Part shown: one piece after another, positions 1 to 8,518 of the stretch | Position numbering within the stretch: the stretch's first letter is position 1 | How the letters are laid out: each line of letters begins with the position of its first letter | NCBI GenBank assembly: GCA_963575745.1 | Contig: CAUYUJ010011192.1 | Span: forward strand, 186,001-250,000 | Source of the DNA: Prorocentrum cordatum | Taxonomy: Eukaryota; Sar; Dinophyceae; Prorocentrales; Prorocentraceae | Direction: 5' to 3' | DNA: 64,000 nt | The notes under the pieces: model-generated | What the model was told of the DNA's origin: nothing | Database searches by the model: none | The model's input: the letters and a program-made list of their open reading frames with translations, nothing else | Made by a program: the position numbers and the translations under genes

Positions 1-872
1 GAAGCTGCTGGATGGCCACAGAGACGTTGGCCATCGCGGGAGTCCCGTCAGCTGCCATGGCCGCCACTGCAGCCTGTGCGTGGGCGGCCTCCGCACTGAG
101 GCTGGCCGCTTCGGCCTCGAGTCTGGTGAGTTGCTGCTGAGCGTCGGCGAGCTCCTTGGACAACTGCTCGACCTGAGCGGCCTTGGCCGCGCGCTCCGAC
201 TCCTTTGCAGCCCACCTGTCTTTGGCGCTCTTGAGCAGGTCGGAAGGGTCCATCTGGGCACGTAGGGCGGACTCCTCCTTGTCGTGGGCGGCCTTGGCGG
301 CGATGACCAGGTCGTGCTCGTCACCGTAGATCCGTCGTAAGGCCAGCCATGCACGCTTGGACTTGACTGCTGGGGACTGCTGTGCCACTGCGTCGCCAGC
401 ACCTTGAGGAGCAGCAGGAGCAGGATCAGCACGCTCGCGCCAGGGCGCCTCGGCGCCGCGCGAAGGAGGCCTCCTGCTGCGACTGGGCGTTCGCTGGGGG
501 GCGGTCGAGGGCCTGCCGTCCCTGTCCCTGCCGCACGCCCAGCACGTAGCCCTGCTCGAGTAGTTGTTGCGGAACCCGCAGGCCTTTGACGCTTTGCATG
601 GCCACACTTCGCCATGCATCTGCACCGGCGGCTCCTCGGGCGGCGCACTGCCGTGGTGTGTCTGCAGGGGCCGCCTTGCCGCGGCCTCACGCAGGGTCTG
701 TCGCGCACTGGCGCGGCGCCTGCGCAGGCGGCGATGCCAGGCTGGCGACGGAGCCCGTCTGCTGGGGGCGCCCGCCGCCACCGCTGCGCCTGCGCCCGCC
801 GTCGGGCTGCAGGCTGGGGCCAGATGGATGCGCCCGCCGCGCGCCCCCGCGCGCGCGGGCCCAAATGGCAGC
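1..872 (-). CDS. RanBP2-like zinc finger plus coiled-coil protein, 3' partial
   Basis: One frame stays open from 872 down to the window edge (about 290 codons). In order it encodes an Ala/Arg/Pro-rich stretch, a short finger at about 525-606 (W-x-C-x5-C, then N-N, then C-x2-C-G, the W/C/N/C layout of RanBP2-type fingers), a Pro/Ser/Arg linker, and from about 360 downward an Ala/Glu/Lys/Gln-rich segment with heptad character (coiled coil). The exon begins after a minus-strand CTTCCTCCAG|G acceptor, AG at 873-874, preceded by a TCC-repeat tract. Finger plus coiled coil resembles the N-terminal ORF of many dinoflagellate non-LTR elements, so it may be an ORF1-type protein rather than a host gene; this is family-level inference. 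No stop is visible inside the window and the true start lies in an upstream exon. Confidence 0.6.
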
Positions 873-874
873 CT

Positions 875-1200
875 GGAGGAAGAGGAGGAGGCGGAGGAGG
901 AGGAGGAGGAGGAGGGGGAGGAGGAGGATGAGGAGGAGGAGGAGGACGAGGGGGAGGAGGAGGAGGAGGGGGGGGGAGGAGGAGGAGCCACCGTCCAGTC
1001 GCGAGGCACCTCAGGTTGCCCCCCCGACGTCGGGCCCAAGAACGTCCCCACCCACAAGGCCCAGGCGCCCGGGGGGGAGGGCAGCGGGGCCGCGGGGCAA
1101 GCGAACAGCAGCGGAGTGAGACATAAAGGCCGAGGAGGGAAACGGAGGAGGAGGAGGCGGCGGAGGAGGAGGAGGAGGTGGCGGCGTTGGTGGTGGAGTA
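875..1200. repeat. GGA/TCC microsatellite forming an intron
   Basis: Purine (GGA)n runs with G tracts on the plus strand at about 885-990 and 1135-1195. Read on the minus strand this is a long TCC polypyrimidine tract ending at the acceptor of the exon at 872, so it is most simply intron sequence. Confidence 0.7.
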
Positions 1201-1447
1201 AGGAACAGGGGGCGAGGAGAAATACGATTGGATTTTTCGTTGCAGAAAAGACGGGCGGCGAGCCGATCCCCGTCTGCGTTCTCTACAGGTGCCTGCGCAC
1301 ACGCACCTGCCGCGCATCTGTCTGGAGAGCCGCCCGCAGGCCTCGCAAGATAGCGCGCCTCCTAGTTCGCTCAGGAAGAGCGCCTAGCTCCGAGCTCTGG
1401 TTCGAGCGCGGCGTGGAAAAAGACGGCGCCGAGCTCGTGGGCGCTTA

Positions 1448-1718
1448 TTTGGGCCCGCCTGTCGCCGAAACCCTCGCGTGCACCGCCGCGCGCCACTCGA
1501 GCAAGGGCGCCCGCGCGCCCTCAGGGGTCTGGCCAGCGCCCTTGCTCCACTTGAAGGCCGCGTCTGCCCTCTCGCCTGGCGCGATGGCCCGCCAGGCCTT
1601 CTTCTTCAGGTCGGTGCAGACCCTGCATCCCCAGACAAACTGCACCCCGGGATTCGCGGCTGGCACCCCGGGGCAGGGGTACTTCTCCGACGAGAGCTCG
1701 CTGGCCGGCTGCGGCGCT
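1448..1718 (-). CDS. CxxC-containing exon, uncharacterised, 5' truncated by gap
   Basis: The minus strand is open from the assembly gap at 1719 down to a stop near 1445. It encodes about 85 residues with an aromatic-flanked cysteine pair (V-W-G-C-R-V-C), then a Lys-rich segment and a basic/acidic tail. The W-G-C-x-V-C layout is common in dinoflagellate zinc-binding proteins, but I cannot name the domain. The exon lies between the TCC intron at 875-1200 and the gap, on the same strand as the neighbouring exons, so it may belong to the same gene as the 1-872 exon. A donor was not resolved: GT candidates exist, but none gives an obviously preferred phase. Confidence 0.4.
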
Positions 1719-1818
1719 NNNNNNNNNNNNNNNNNNNNNNNNNNNNNNNNNNNNNNNNNNNNNNNNNNNNNNNNNNNNNNNNNNNNNNNNNNNNNNNNNN
1801 NNNNNNNNNNNNNNNNNN
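1719..1818. other. Assembly gap (100 N)
   Basis: Exactly 100 N, the conventional length for a scaffold gap of unknown size. The right flank starts directly in a CCT microsatellite, which probably caused the break. Confidence 0.98.
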
Positions 1819-1990
1819 CCCCTCCTCCTCCTCCTCCTCCTCCTCCTCTTCCTCCTCCTCCTCTAGGTCGCGCGACAGAGTGTTGGACTTTCGCGAATTA
1901 GGTCGCGTGTCAATTTGTTCCTGCTGCTCCTGCTGCTCCTGCTGCTGCTGCTCCTCCTCCTCCTCCTCTTCCCCCCCTCCTCCTTCTCCT
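1819..1990. repeat. CCT/CTG trinucleotide microsatellite
   Basis: (CCT)n at 1819-1863 and mixed CTG/CCT at 1921-1985. On the minus strand it lies downstream of the exon at 2006-2303. Confidence 0.9.
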
Positions 1991-2005
1991 AGTCATGTTA
2001 CCCAC

Positions 2006-2303
2006 CATGTTTAAGAGTTCCGTGCATCTGGACATGGGCAAGCGACCGACGGCCTGCCTAAGCGCGGACTCGATGGAAAGCGTGGCCGTCTCCTGCAAAC
2101 GCTGGAAGGCGTCGGGGTCGGTCGTCTGTCCCAGAGCGACGGTCGCCACGAACTCCAGCCTAGTCTGGGAGAACTGCGGCAAGTCGTCTGCTCGCCGAGG
2201 GCCCGCAGGGACCGTCGCGAGCGCCGTCTCGCTTGCGGCGAACGGCGGGCATTGGTGGCAAGTGCTGCAGGAGGGGCGAGCCCGCTCGATCACCTGGCAG
2301 CGG
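2006..2303 (-). CDS. Uncharacterised exon with Cys cluster
   Basis: About 98 codons with protein-like composition: a C-S-T-C-H-Q-C cluster near the N-terminal end followed by a helical, Gln/Leu/Ala-rich segment ending L-L-N-M. The minus strand upstream shows a pyrimidine-rich stretch and TTTTCGCAG at 2304 (an AG|G alternative lies at 2293). A GT donor follows the ATG triplet at 2006-2008. Outside these bounds the frame degenerates into translated microsatellite (poly-Arg/Gly). It lies on the same strand as the cysteine-rich exons on either side; a single multi-exon gene is plausible but not proven. Confidence 0.5.
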
Positions 2304-2744
2304 CTGCGAAAATGGGAGGATGAGGGGGGGGATTCGAGAGGGCCCCAGCCGGCTCCAAGTGGGCCCCTTGGACGGCCCCCCTCTTCCTCCTCCCCCCCCA
2401 TCGCCCCCCCCCTTTCAGGAGGAGGGGGTTGGGGAGCTCTCTTGAAAAGATTTGGGGTCCGAGGGCGCAGACAAGGCATGGGCAGATGCGGAGGAGGAGG
2501 AGGGGGAGGAGAAGGCAGGCGTCAGCGGGGCGGCCTACTTCGCCGCCAGTCCCCCGCCAGCCGCGACGAGCCGCCCACGGGAGAGCGAGTCGGGAAAGGG
2601 CGGGCCCCCCAAGCGGGCCCTCCCGGGGGGCCCAAGAGGGCCCGAACGGGGCTCCAAGAGGGCCTTGCAAGAGGGCCCGAACGACTCACACCAGGATCCC
2701 CTCTGGATTTAGGGGAGGGAAAAGAAGAGGAAGACGAGGGGGAG

Positions 2745-3030
2745 GAGAAGGGGGGGGAGAAGGAGGAGGAGGAGAAGGAGGAGGAAGAGAAGGAGGAGGA
2801 GGAGGAGGATCGAGGAGGAGGAGGGGGATGAGGAGGTGGCGGGGCCCGAACGACGCAGCCAGAGCACTTGGATTTATGAGCGGCAGAGGTGCACATGGCT
2901 TCGATCAATAAATCGTCTGGTTGGTGATTTTTCAAGCAAGCCTCGATGAGGAAGAGGAGGGAGAGGACGACGAGGAAGAGGAAGAGGAGAAGGAGGAGGA
3001 GGAGGAGGGGGCTATGCAACGACGGGAAGC
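2745..3030. repeat. GGA/GAG microsatellites
   Basis: (GAG)n at 2755-2830 and 2945-3012. Translated ORFs here are poly-Glu, poly-Arg or poly-Ser artefacts. A single gggcccgaacgactcacac unit at about 2675 matches the minisatellite at 30.1 kb. Confidence 0.9.
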
Positions 3031-3299
3031 AATCTAGTAAGTCCTGACCCGCGAGGCCCCTGCTGTCAGACGCGCATCGCATTCTTTTGTTTACATGTGT
3101 GAGGAATGAGAGGGATGAGAGGGCGTATTTGAGCGGCATGAGCAATAAGTCACATTATGAAACTGGTGAGTGGGCGCGTTCAAACGCGACGACGTCTGAG
3201 AAAATCTTCGGGGCACTGGGCACTGGGCAGGGGAGGTGCGGCCCGTGGCTGCAGTTGCATTTGCCCTTGGGCACCAGCCAGGGAACCCGCTGCTCCCGC

Positions 3300-3500
3300 C
3301 GGGGGGGGGGGCTGGGGGGAAGGTGTCGGGGTGGGGGGGGGGGGGGGGGGGAGGGGGGGGGGTTGATGGGGGGGGAGGAGGAGGAGGGGGAAGGGGGGGA
3401 GGTGGAGGTGGAGGAGGAGGAGGTGGGGAGGAGGAGGAGGAGGAGGAGGACAAGGAGAAGGAACAGTAGGAGGAGGAGGATGATGATGAGGAGGAGGAGC
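3300..3500. repeat. G-rich / GGA low-complexity tract
   Basis: Runs of up to about 15 G around 3333-3350 followed by imperfect (GGA)n to 3500. The strong strand asymmetry suggests quadruplex potential on the plus strand. Confidence 0.9.
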
Positions 3501-3656
3501 CATTTTTTGCGCAACCAGGGATGGCGAAGTCGGCCTGCTGCCTATCCAGTCGGCGGCCACGGTCTGGCGCGGCGCGCCTATTCCACTTAACTAAACGTTA
3601 CCGCCGCGGCGAGCCGGCGGCGGGGGGCTTGGCGGCCCCTGGCGCACTGGCGCTTC

Positions 3657-4139
3657 TCACGGGCTGCTCTTCGCGCGATTGGACGCGGGCTTCTTGGGCG
3701 GCGGCTGCGGGCGCGAGTTGGCTGCAGGACGCTTCTTGAGCTGCTTCGCAGAGACCTGGGGCGCATTGGCCTGCTTCTTGCCGTTCTTCTTCTGGGCCGG
3801 CGTGGGCGAGTGCTTCGGCGGCGATTCGGCGGCGACCGAGTCGGAAGGGCCGCCCGGCGGGGCAAACCCGCGCGAGCGGCCGCCCGATGGGGCTCCTGTC
3901 GCGGCGGCGCGGGGTGCGCACGTGGTCGGGGAGCTCGTCGTCATTGCGGTGCCCCTCGAAGCAGTTCATGCACACGCCGAACCGCGAAGGATGCGACAGG
4001 GGCACGCGCAGCGTGCTGATGTCCGCAAACTCGCGGCGGTGCCACCACTTGCCGCATCCGACATTGCCGAGCCCGCCAGCGTCGAAACGACACGGCCAAC
4101 GGCGCCGGTTCTCTTTCCACAATTCGCCGCGGTACATCG
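3657..4139 (-). CDS. Cysteine-rich exon with Lys/Pro-rich tail
   Basis: The exon begins after a good minus-strand acceptor, TCTCGGTCTCTTCCAG at 4140-4155. The first about 65 codons give W-x-C, then G-C-G-K-W-W-H-R-R-E-F, then G-V-C-M-N-C-F-E-G-H: two cysteine pairs with nearby His, compatible with one zinc site. Downstream, the best low-complexity coding signal (Lys/Pro/Ala-rich, nuclear-localisation-like, ending at a stop at 3657) lies in a different frame from the zinc part. A frameshift or unrecognised junction near 3,940 is therefore required. Function unknown. Confidence 0.5.
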
Positions 4140-4202
4140 CTGGAAGAGACCGAGAGGCCACAGTGCGCATGGGCTGCGGCGAGCCGAAGCGGCTGCGGCA
4201 TC

Positions 4203-4320
4203 CCTCCTCCTCCTCCTCCTCCTCCTCCTCCTCCTCCTCCCCCTCCTCCTCCTTCTGCTCCTTCTCCTCCTCCTCCTCTTCCTCCTCTTCCTCCTCCTCT
4301 TCCTCCTCCTCCTCCTATCC
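4203..4320. repeat. TCC microsatellite
   Basis: (TCC)n with occasional CTT/CTC interruptions over about 118 bp. Confidence 0.95.
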
Positions 4321-4485
4321 TTATTCCTTATTAGAATATACTCCTACTCCCCCCTCAGGCCGGCAGATAGCGGGCGCGTCCGGGTGGTCCCATCCTAACC
4401 TGTAAAAAAACAATACAAAATCAACATGTTTCTTATTTTTTCTCTCGACATGGACGTCCTGTCGTCCACGGCGATAATCCATTGG

Positions 4486-4865
4486 AAAAAATACCACAAA
4501 GAGCACGCGCGCGCGTTCATGTCAGAATCCTACCGAACACCGTGTGTTTGCAAGCATTTCAACATACAAACATCAAAAACCCAATGCCTTTTCACAAAAA
4601 AAATGTACAAATTTCCCGCCTGGGCTCTCTTGCTGAAATCATAGGAAAATGATAGGAATCTTAAAAATTCGGTCAAATCCAGCGATTTCACGTCATCGCG
4701 CGGTGCACTCGCGATGCTCTGTCATGCACCCAGGCCGCGAATCCTGTGCAAAAAATACCACAAAGAGCACACTCGCGCGTTCATGTCAGAATCCTACCGA
4801 ACACCGTGTTTTTGCAAGCATTTCAACATAAAAACATCAAAAACCAAATGCTTTCTCACAAAAAT
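4486..4865 (+). repeat. Direct duplication of about 117 bp
   Basis: 4486-4604 and 4751-4865 are near-identical direct copies, both starting AAAAATACCACAAAGAGCAC and ending in a CACAAAAA tract with ATG. They differ by a few substitutions and are separated by about 146 bp of unrelated sequence. No gene is seen between 4,320 and 5,140; the stretch is lower in GC than its neighbours. Confidence 0.9.
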
Positions 4866-5144
4866 GCTTTGGGGTGTCCTGTCAGACCGTCGGGCTTCCT
4901 CCGGCCACCTCTGGCTTCCTGCGGTGTACCGGGCCATTCTCGACTCGTCTGGCAATGCGTGCGCGGCATTCAACACGCGCTCGCCAGTTCCCGTCGGCAA
5001 CCGCCATCGCGGCCGCATCAGCTGTACCAAACCGGCTGGCCGGTGTGACTTCGGCCCCCAGTTGTGCCAGCTTTGCTTCTTATGTTGTGGGAGGGCGGGT
5101 GGGACTGGGCATGCCATGCTTGACTCGCTCGAGCTGGCTAGCTT

Positions 5145-5330
5145 GACTCCTACTCCTACTCCTACTCCTACTCGTACTCCTCCTCCTGCTCCCCCCTTCT
5201 TCTCCTCCTCCACCTCCTGCTCCTCCTCCCCTTCCTCCTCCCCCACCTCCTCATCCTCCTCCTCCTCCTCCTTCTCCTCCTCCATCTCCTCCTCCTCCTC
5301 CTCCTCCTCCTCCTCCTCCTCGCTGGGCCA
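5145..5330. repeat. TCC / CTACTC microsatellite
   Basis: Starts as (TCCTAC)n near 5150 and becomes (TCC)n to 5325. Confidence 0.95.
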
Positions 5331-5339
5331 ATGTGGTCC

Positions 5340-5565
5340 CAGGGTCAAGCCACCCCCGAGCCACCCCCAGGGTGGCTTGGGGGTGGCTCGGGGGTGGTCT
5401 GGGGGTGGCTTGGGGGTGGCTTGGACCTCCTGGCTGAGTGTTTCTGGAAGTGGAAGGTAGCGGGTCTCCGGAGGTGGAAGAAAGCGGGTGTCCGGAGGTG
5501 GAAGGCGAGGAGTGTCCGGAGGTGGCGCGGCGGGTGTCCGGGAGGTGGCACAGCGGGGGTCTACG
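5340..5565. repeat. GGGTGGCT and GGAGGTGG minisatellites
   Basis: 5345-5432 is built of CCACCCC/GGGGTGGCT units of about 10 bp in both orientations, so it can fold on itself. 5445-5560 is a roughly 25-bp repeat of the type TGTCCGGAGGTGGAAG, about five copies. Confidence 0.85.
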
Positions 5566-5621
5566 AATCAAGCGATACGTTGGCACATGATGAATACGCG
5601 TCGGACAATGAAAGGTCTCAA

Positions 5622-5925
5622 ACTGACGATTGTTGTTGTTGCTGTTGGTGTTGTTTATGTTGTTGTTGCTGGTGGTGGTGTTATTGTTATTGTTATTCGT
5701 GTCGTTGCTGTTGCTGCTGATGCTGGTATTTTTGTTGTTGCTGTTGTTGTCGTTGTTGATGTTGTTGTTGGTGGTGGTGTTGTTGCTGTTGCTGTGTTTG
5801 TCGCTGTTGTTGGTGATGTTGTTGTTGGTGGTGGTGGTGGTGCTGTGTGTGTTGTTGTTGTTGCTATTGCTGTTGCTGTTGCTGCTGCTGATGTTGATGT
5901 TCTGACTGTTGGTTTGTAGTTATTG
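5622..5925. repeat. Imperfect GTT/GCT trinucleotide tract
   Basis: About 300 bp of TTG, GTT and GCT triplets with substitutions. Long Leu- or Val-rich readings through it are artefacts. Confidence 0.95.
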
Positions 5926-6159
5926 CTGTTCTGATTGTCGCGGTTGGCGCTGCTAGTTAACTGGCGCGCTCGCTGGTGGAGGGGGGAAGGAGGAGGGGGG
6001 GGAGGCGGGGGCGGCATGCTGTTTTCTCTCTGGTAGCGCGAGAGCGGCAAGCCGTCTCTGCGCGGGGGCCTGCTCGCAGGCGCCCGTCGCCCCTGCTCTG
6101 CGTGAGACGCGGCTCGCAAGCGTCTTGCAGATAGGGCGGTCGTTCATCATGACATACGC

Positions 6160-7488
6160 CTACTCTTCTGGCCCATCCTTTGCGTACTCTCTGAGGGCCG
6201 CCTTGCGGCGCACGCGCAACTCCTTGCTCTTCTTGGTCCAAGCGTCGGCGTCCTTGAAGCACGTTGCGATGGAGGCCGACGCCCCCTGGCCCTTCTCCTT
6301 CAAGTCGTCCAGGGCGGCCTGGATGCGCGGGGAATTTTCTGCAACTCCAGGGCGTTGTCCAGGAGCCTCTTCGGGATGCTCTCCCTGTCGGCAAGAGCCT
6401 CTACCATGATGCCCTCGAACTCAAATTCTGCCTTCGTGAACTTGTCCGCCCCCGCCTTCGCGCGATTCTTCTGAGCGGGCGTCAGCTCCTTCGGGAGGTT
6501 CGGCGGCGGCCCACCGCGGCCGCGGCCGCGGCCGCGGCCCTTGCCGCTGCCGCCGCGGCCAGTCGGGGCCCCTGCGGGTTGCCCCCCTTCGGCTGGTTCT
6601 CCCGAAGGTCCCCCGGAACCGTCCTCCACGGCCTCGCCGGCCGACTTTTTAGGCAAGCGAGTTTTCTTGGCTTTGACGGCTTCCTCAGCATCGATGGTGC
6701 GCTTCTGACATTCGCGCTGGCTAGATTTCTTCGTCACATCGAGCGTGTAGGTCGGAACCCGCAGCATCTCGCAGTCGTAGTGGGCCGAGTGAAACATATA
6801 ACTGTTGAGCTTCAACTTCGCAAGGTCCTCCAGCTTGGACGGGTTCCCCTCCGCCTCTTTCTCCAGGTCCTTCACTTTGTGGACGTTCCCGTGCGAGGAG
6901 AAAGCGATCGACTGCTCCTTGGACATATCCTGCATGATCGTTGTCGTCAGGTGGCGCTTCAGGTGCTCGCCCTGCAACTTGTTCGCGACCTCGAAGAACT
7001 CGGCGCGGGTTGGGGCCGACATCTCGCCCAGGCCGCACCGGAGGTGGTCGCCAGGCTCGGTCATCCTGTAGATTTTCTGGCGCGTCGAGTTGCAGGAGCT
7101 GCAGCGGAACGCGCCCTTGGCGCCCGTAAACACGTTCTGCCCCTTGATGGTGATGCAGTCTGTCTTGGGCTTCTCTCTGGCACGCGCGGCGCTTCACCAG
7201 GGCGACGTCGTCGGCAGTGACCTCCGCCCCGCCAGCAACTGCCGCATGTAGTTCGCTCTCCACCAACGTAGCAGCCTCTTGTACCTTGGCGGCCTGCACC
7301 TTAGGGGAACCCCTCACTGTCGAGGCTGGGCTGGTCGCGCTTGCGGCCCTGGCTGAGACCGGTGACTGGCGGGGGGCAGGGCGGCGCCCGCTGCCTGCAG
7401 CTGGCTCCGTGGCGCGCGGAGACCCCCCCGCCATGCGATCGGGGGAGGTGAAGCGCGTGTGCGGGGGCGGCGAGGAGAAGCCAGACAT
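6160..7488 (-). CDS. Uncharacterised zinc-ribbon protein, two apparent frameshifts
   Basis: The clearest host-type coding block in the left part. From an ATG at 7486-7488 the minus strand encodes a Ser/Pro-rich N-terminus and a helical segment. After a 1-nt frame change near 7,170 comes F-R-C-S-S-C-N-S, a charged helical domain of about 130 residues rich in Lys/Glu, and an RG-rich linker near 6,510-6,560 (G-R-G-R-G-R-G, an RNA-binding-like low-complexity stretch). A second 1-nt change near 6,340 leads into a Lys/Ala/Arg-rich C-terminus ending at TAG 6160-6162. The C-x2-C entry followed by a charged helical region recalls a large uncharacterised dinoflagellate protein family (memory, not a search). 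The two shifts mean either decay, consensus errors or tiny introns. GG-rich codon usage matches the neighbours. Confidence 0.65.
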
Positions 7489-7644
7489 GCTGACGCCGGG
7501 GTCGCCTAGCGAAAGAAGGGCTTTGGAGCCGCTCGAGAGCGCTCGGCGAGCCGAATTGCTCAAACGCCTGCAGACAAGACGAGACAGAAAGAGGCGAAGG
7601 CGTCGCGGGAGTAGGGCTGGGGCCGTCGAAGGCCAAAGTGGCCA

Positions 7645-8100
7645 AGTTGGAGGAGGAGGAGGAGGAGGAGGAGAAAGGAGGAGCAGGCGTAGGAGTTGGC
7701 CCTTCCTTTGGGTAATCGGCGGCACGATAGATTTGCATTTAGGAAGCGTGAAATTGAGAGGGCAATTTCTGAACAGTTTCGTCGCGTTCGGGCGCGACAT
7801 CCGGGTTCGAGCGGGGACTCATGCAAACGCCCTGGGTGCTAGCGCGGAGCGTGAGCGTCCGTGGCATCATGGCGCCACCGCCACCCCGCCGCCGCAGCCG
7901 CGCGGACAGGAAGTGTTTTTAAGGGGTAGGTCTCTTGCATTGCGGGAGACCTCAGTTGCGTTGAAAGCATTGAAAGGAGGAAGAGGAGGAGAAGGAGGAG
8001 GAGGAGGAGGAGGGCGAAGAGGACGAGGAGGCGGGGGGGGAGGCCTACCCATTGCATCAAATTTGGGGGGGGGGGGGGGGGGAATGTTGGATCCGCGGTT
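7645..8100. repeat. GGA tracts and poly-G, no gene
   Basis: (GGA)n at 7648-7690 and 7976-8040, poly-G around 8066-8082. Nothing protein-like between the gene ending at 7488 and the transposase at 8519. Confidence 0.8.
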
Positions 8101-8229
8101 TCATTGCCGGGCTTGCCCTAAAACATCTTCAGCGCGTTAGTTGATTGTTGGTCTGCTCGGGGGTGGCCGAGGCGGCGCGGGGGGAACTTGGGGCTTCTGC
8201 GGTGCTCCCCCCAAGCCGCCTTTGGCCTT

Positions 8230-8465
8230 TGACTCCTCCTCCCCCCCCCCCCCCCCCCCCTCTCATCCTCCTCCTCATGGGGGAGGGGAAGATGAGGATG
8301 ATGAGGGGGGGGGGGGGGGGGGGGGGGGCGGAGAAGGAGATAAGGAAGAACATGGCATGAGGGAATATGTTGATAATGGCCATGCTGTTGTTGTTGATGA
8401 CGATGATGTTGATGATGGCTGGCGGTGTTGATCATGGTGGTAACGCTGCTGATGATGATGGTCAT
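8230..8465. repeat. Poly-C / poly-G pair and GAT-GTT tract
   Basis: A C-run of about 20 at 8241-8260 is followed within 50 bp by a G-run of about 20 at 8306-8330, forming a potential hairpin, and then by imperfect GAT/GTT triplets to 8465. Confidence 0.85.
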
Positions 8466-8518
8466 CGATGTTTTTGTCATCGGTCCGCAATGCTCGCCAC
8501 CTTCTGAGCGCATTATTA

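Noticed and set aside
1719-1818. Poly-X or poly-Pro protein across 1719-1870
   Set aside because: Runs through an assembly gap into a CCT microsatellite.
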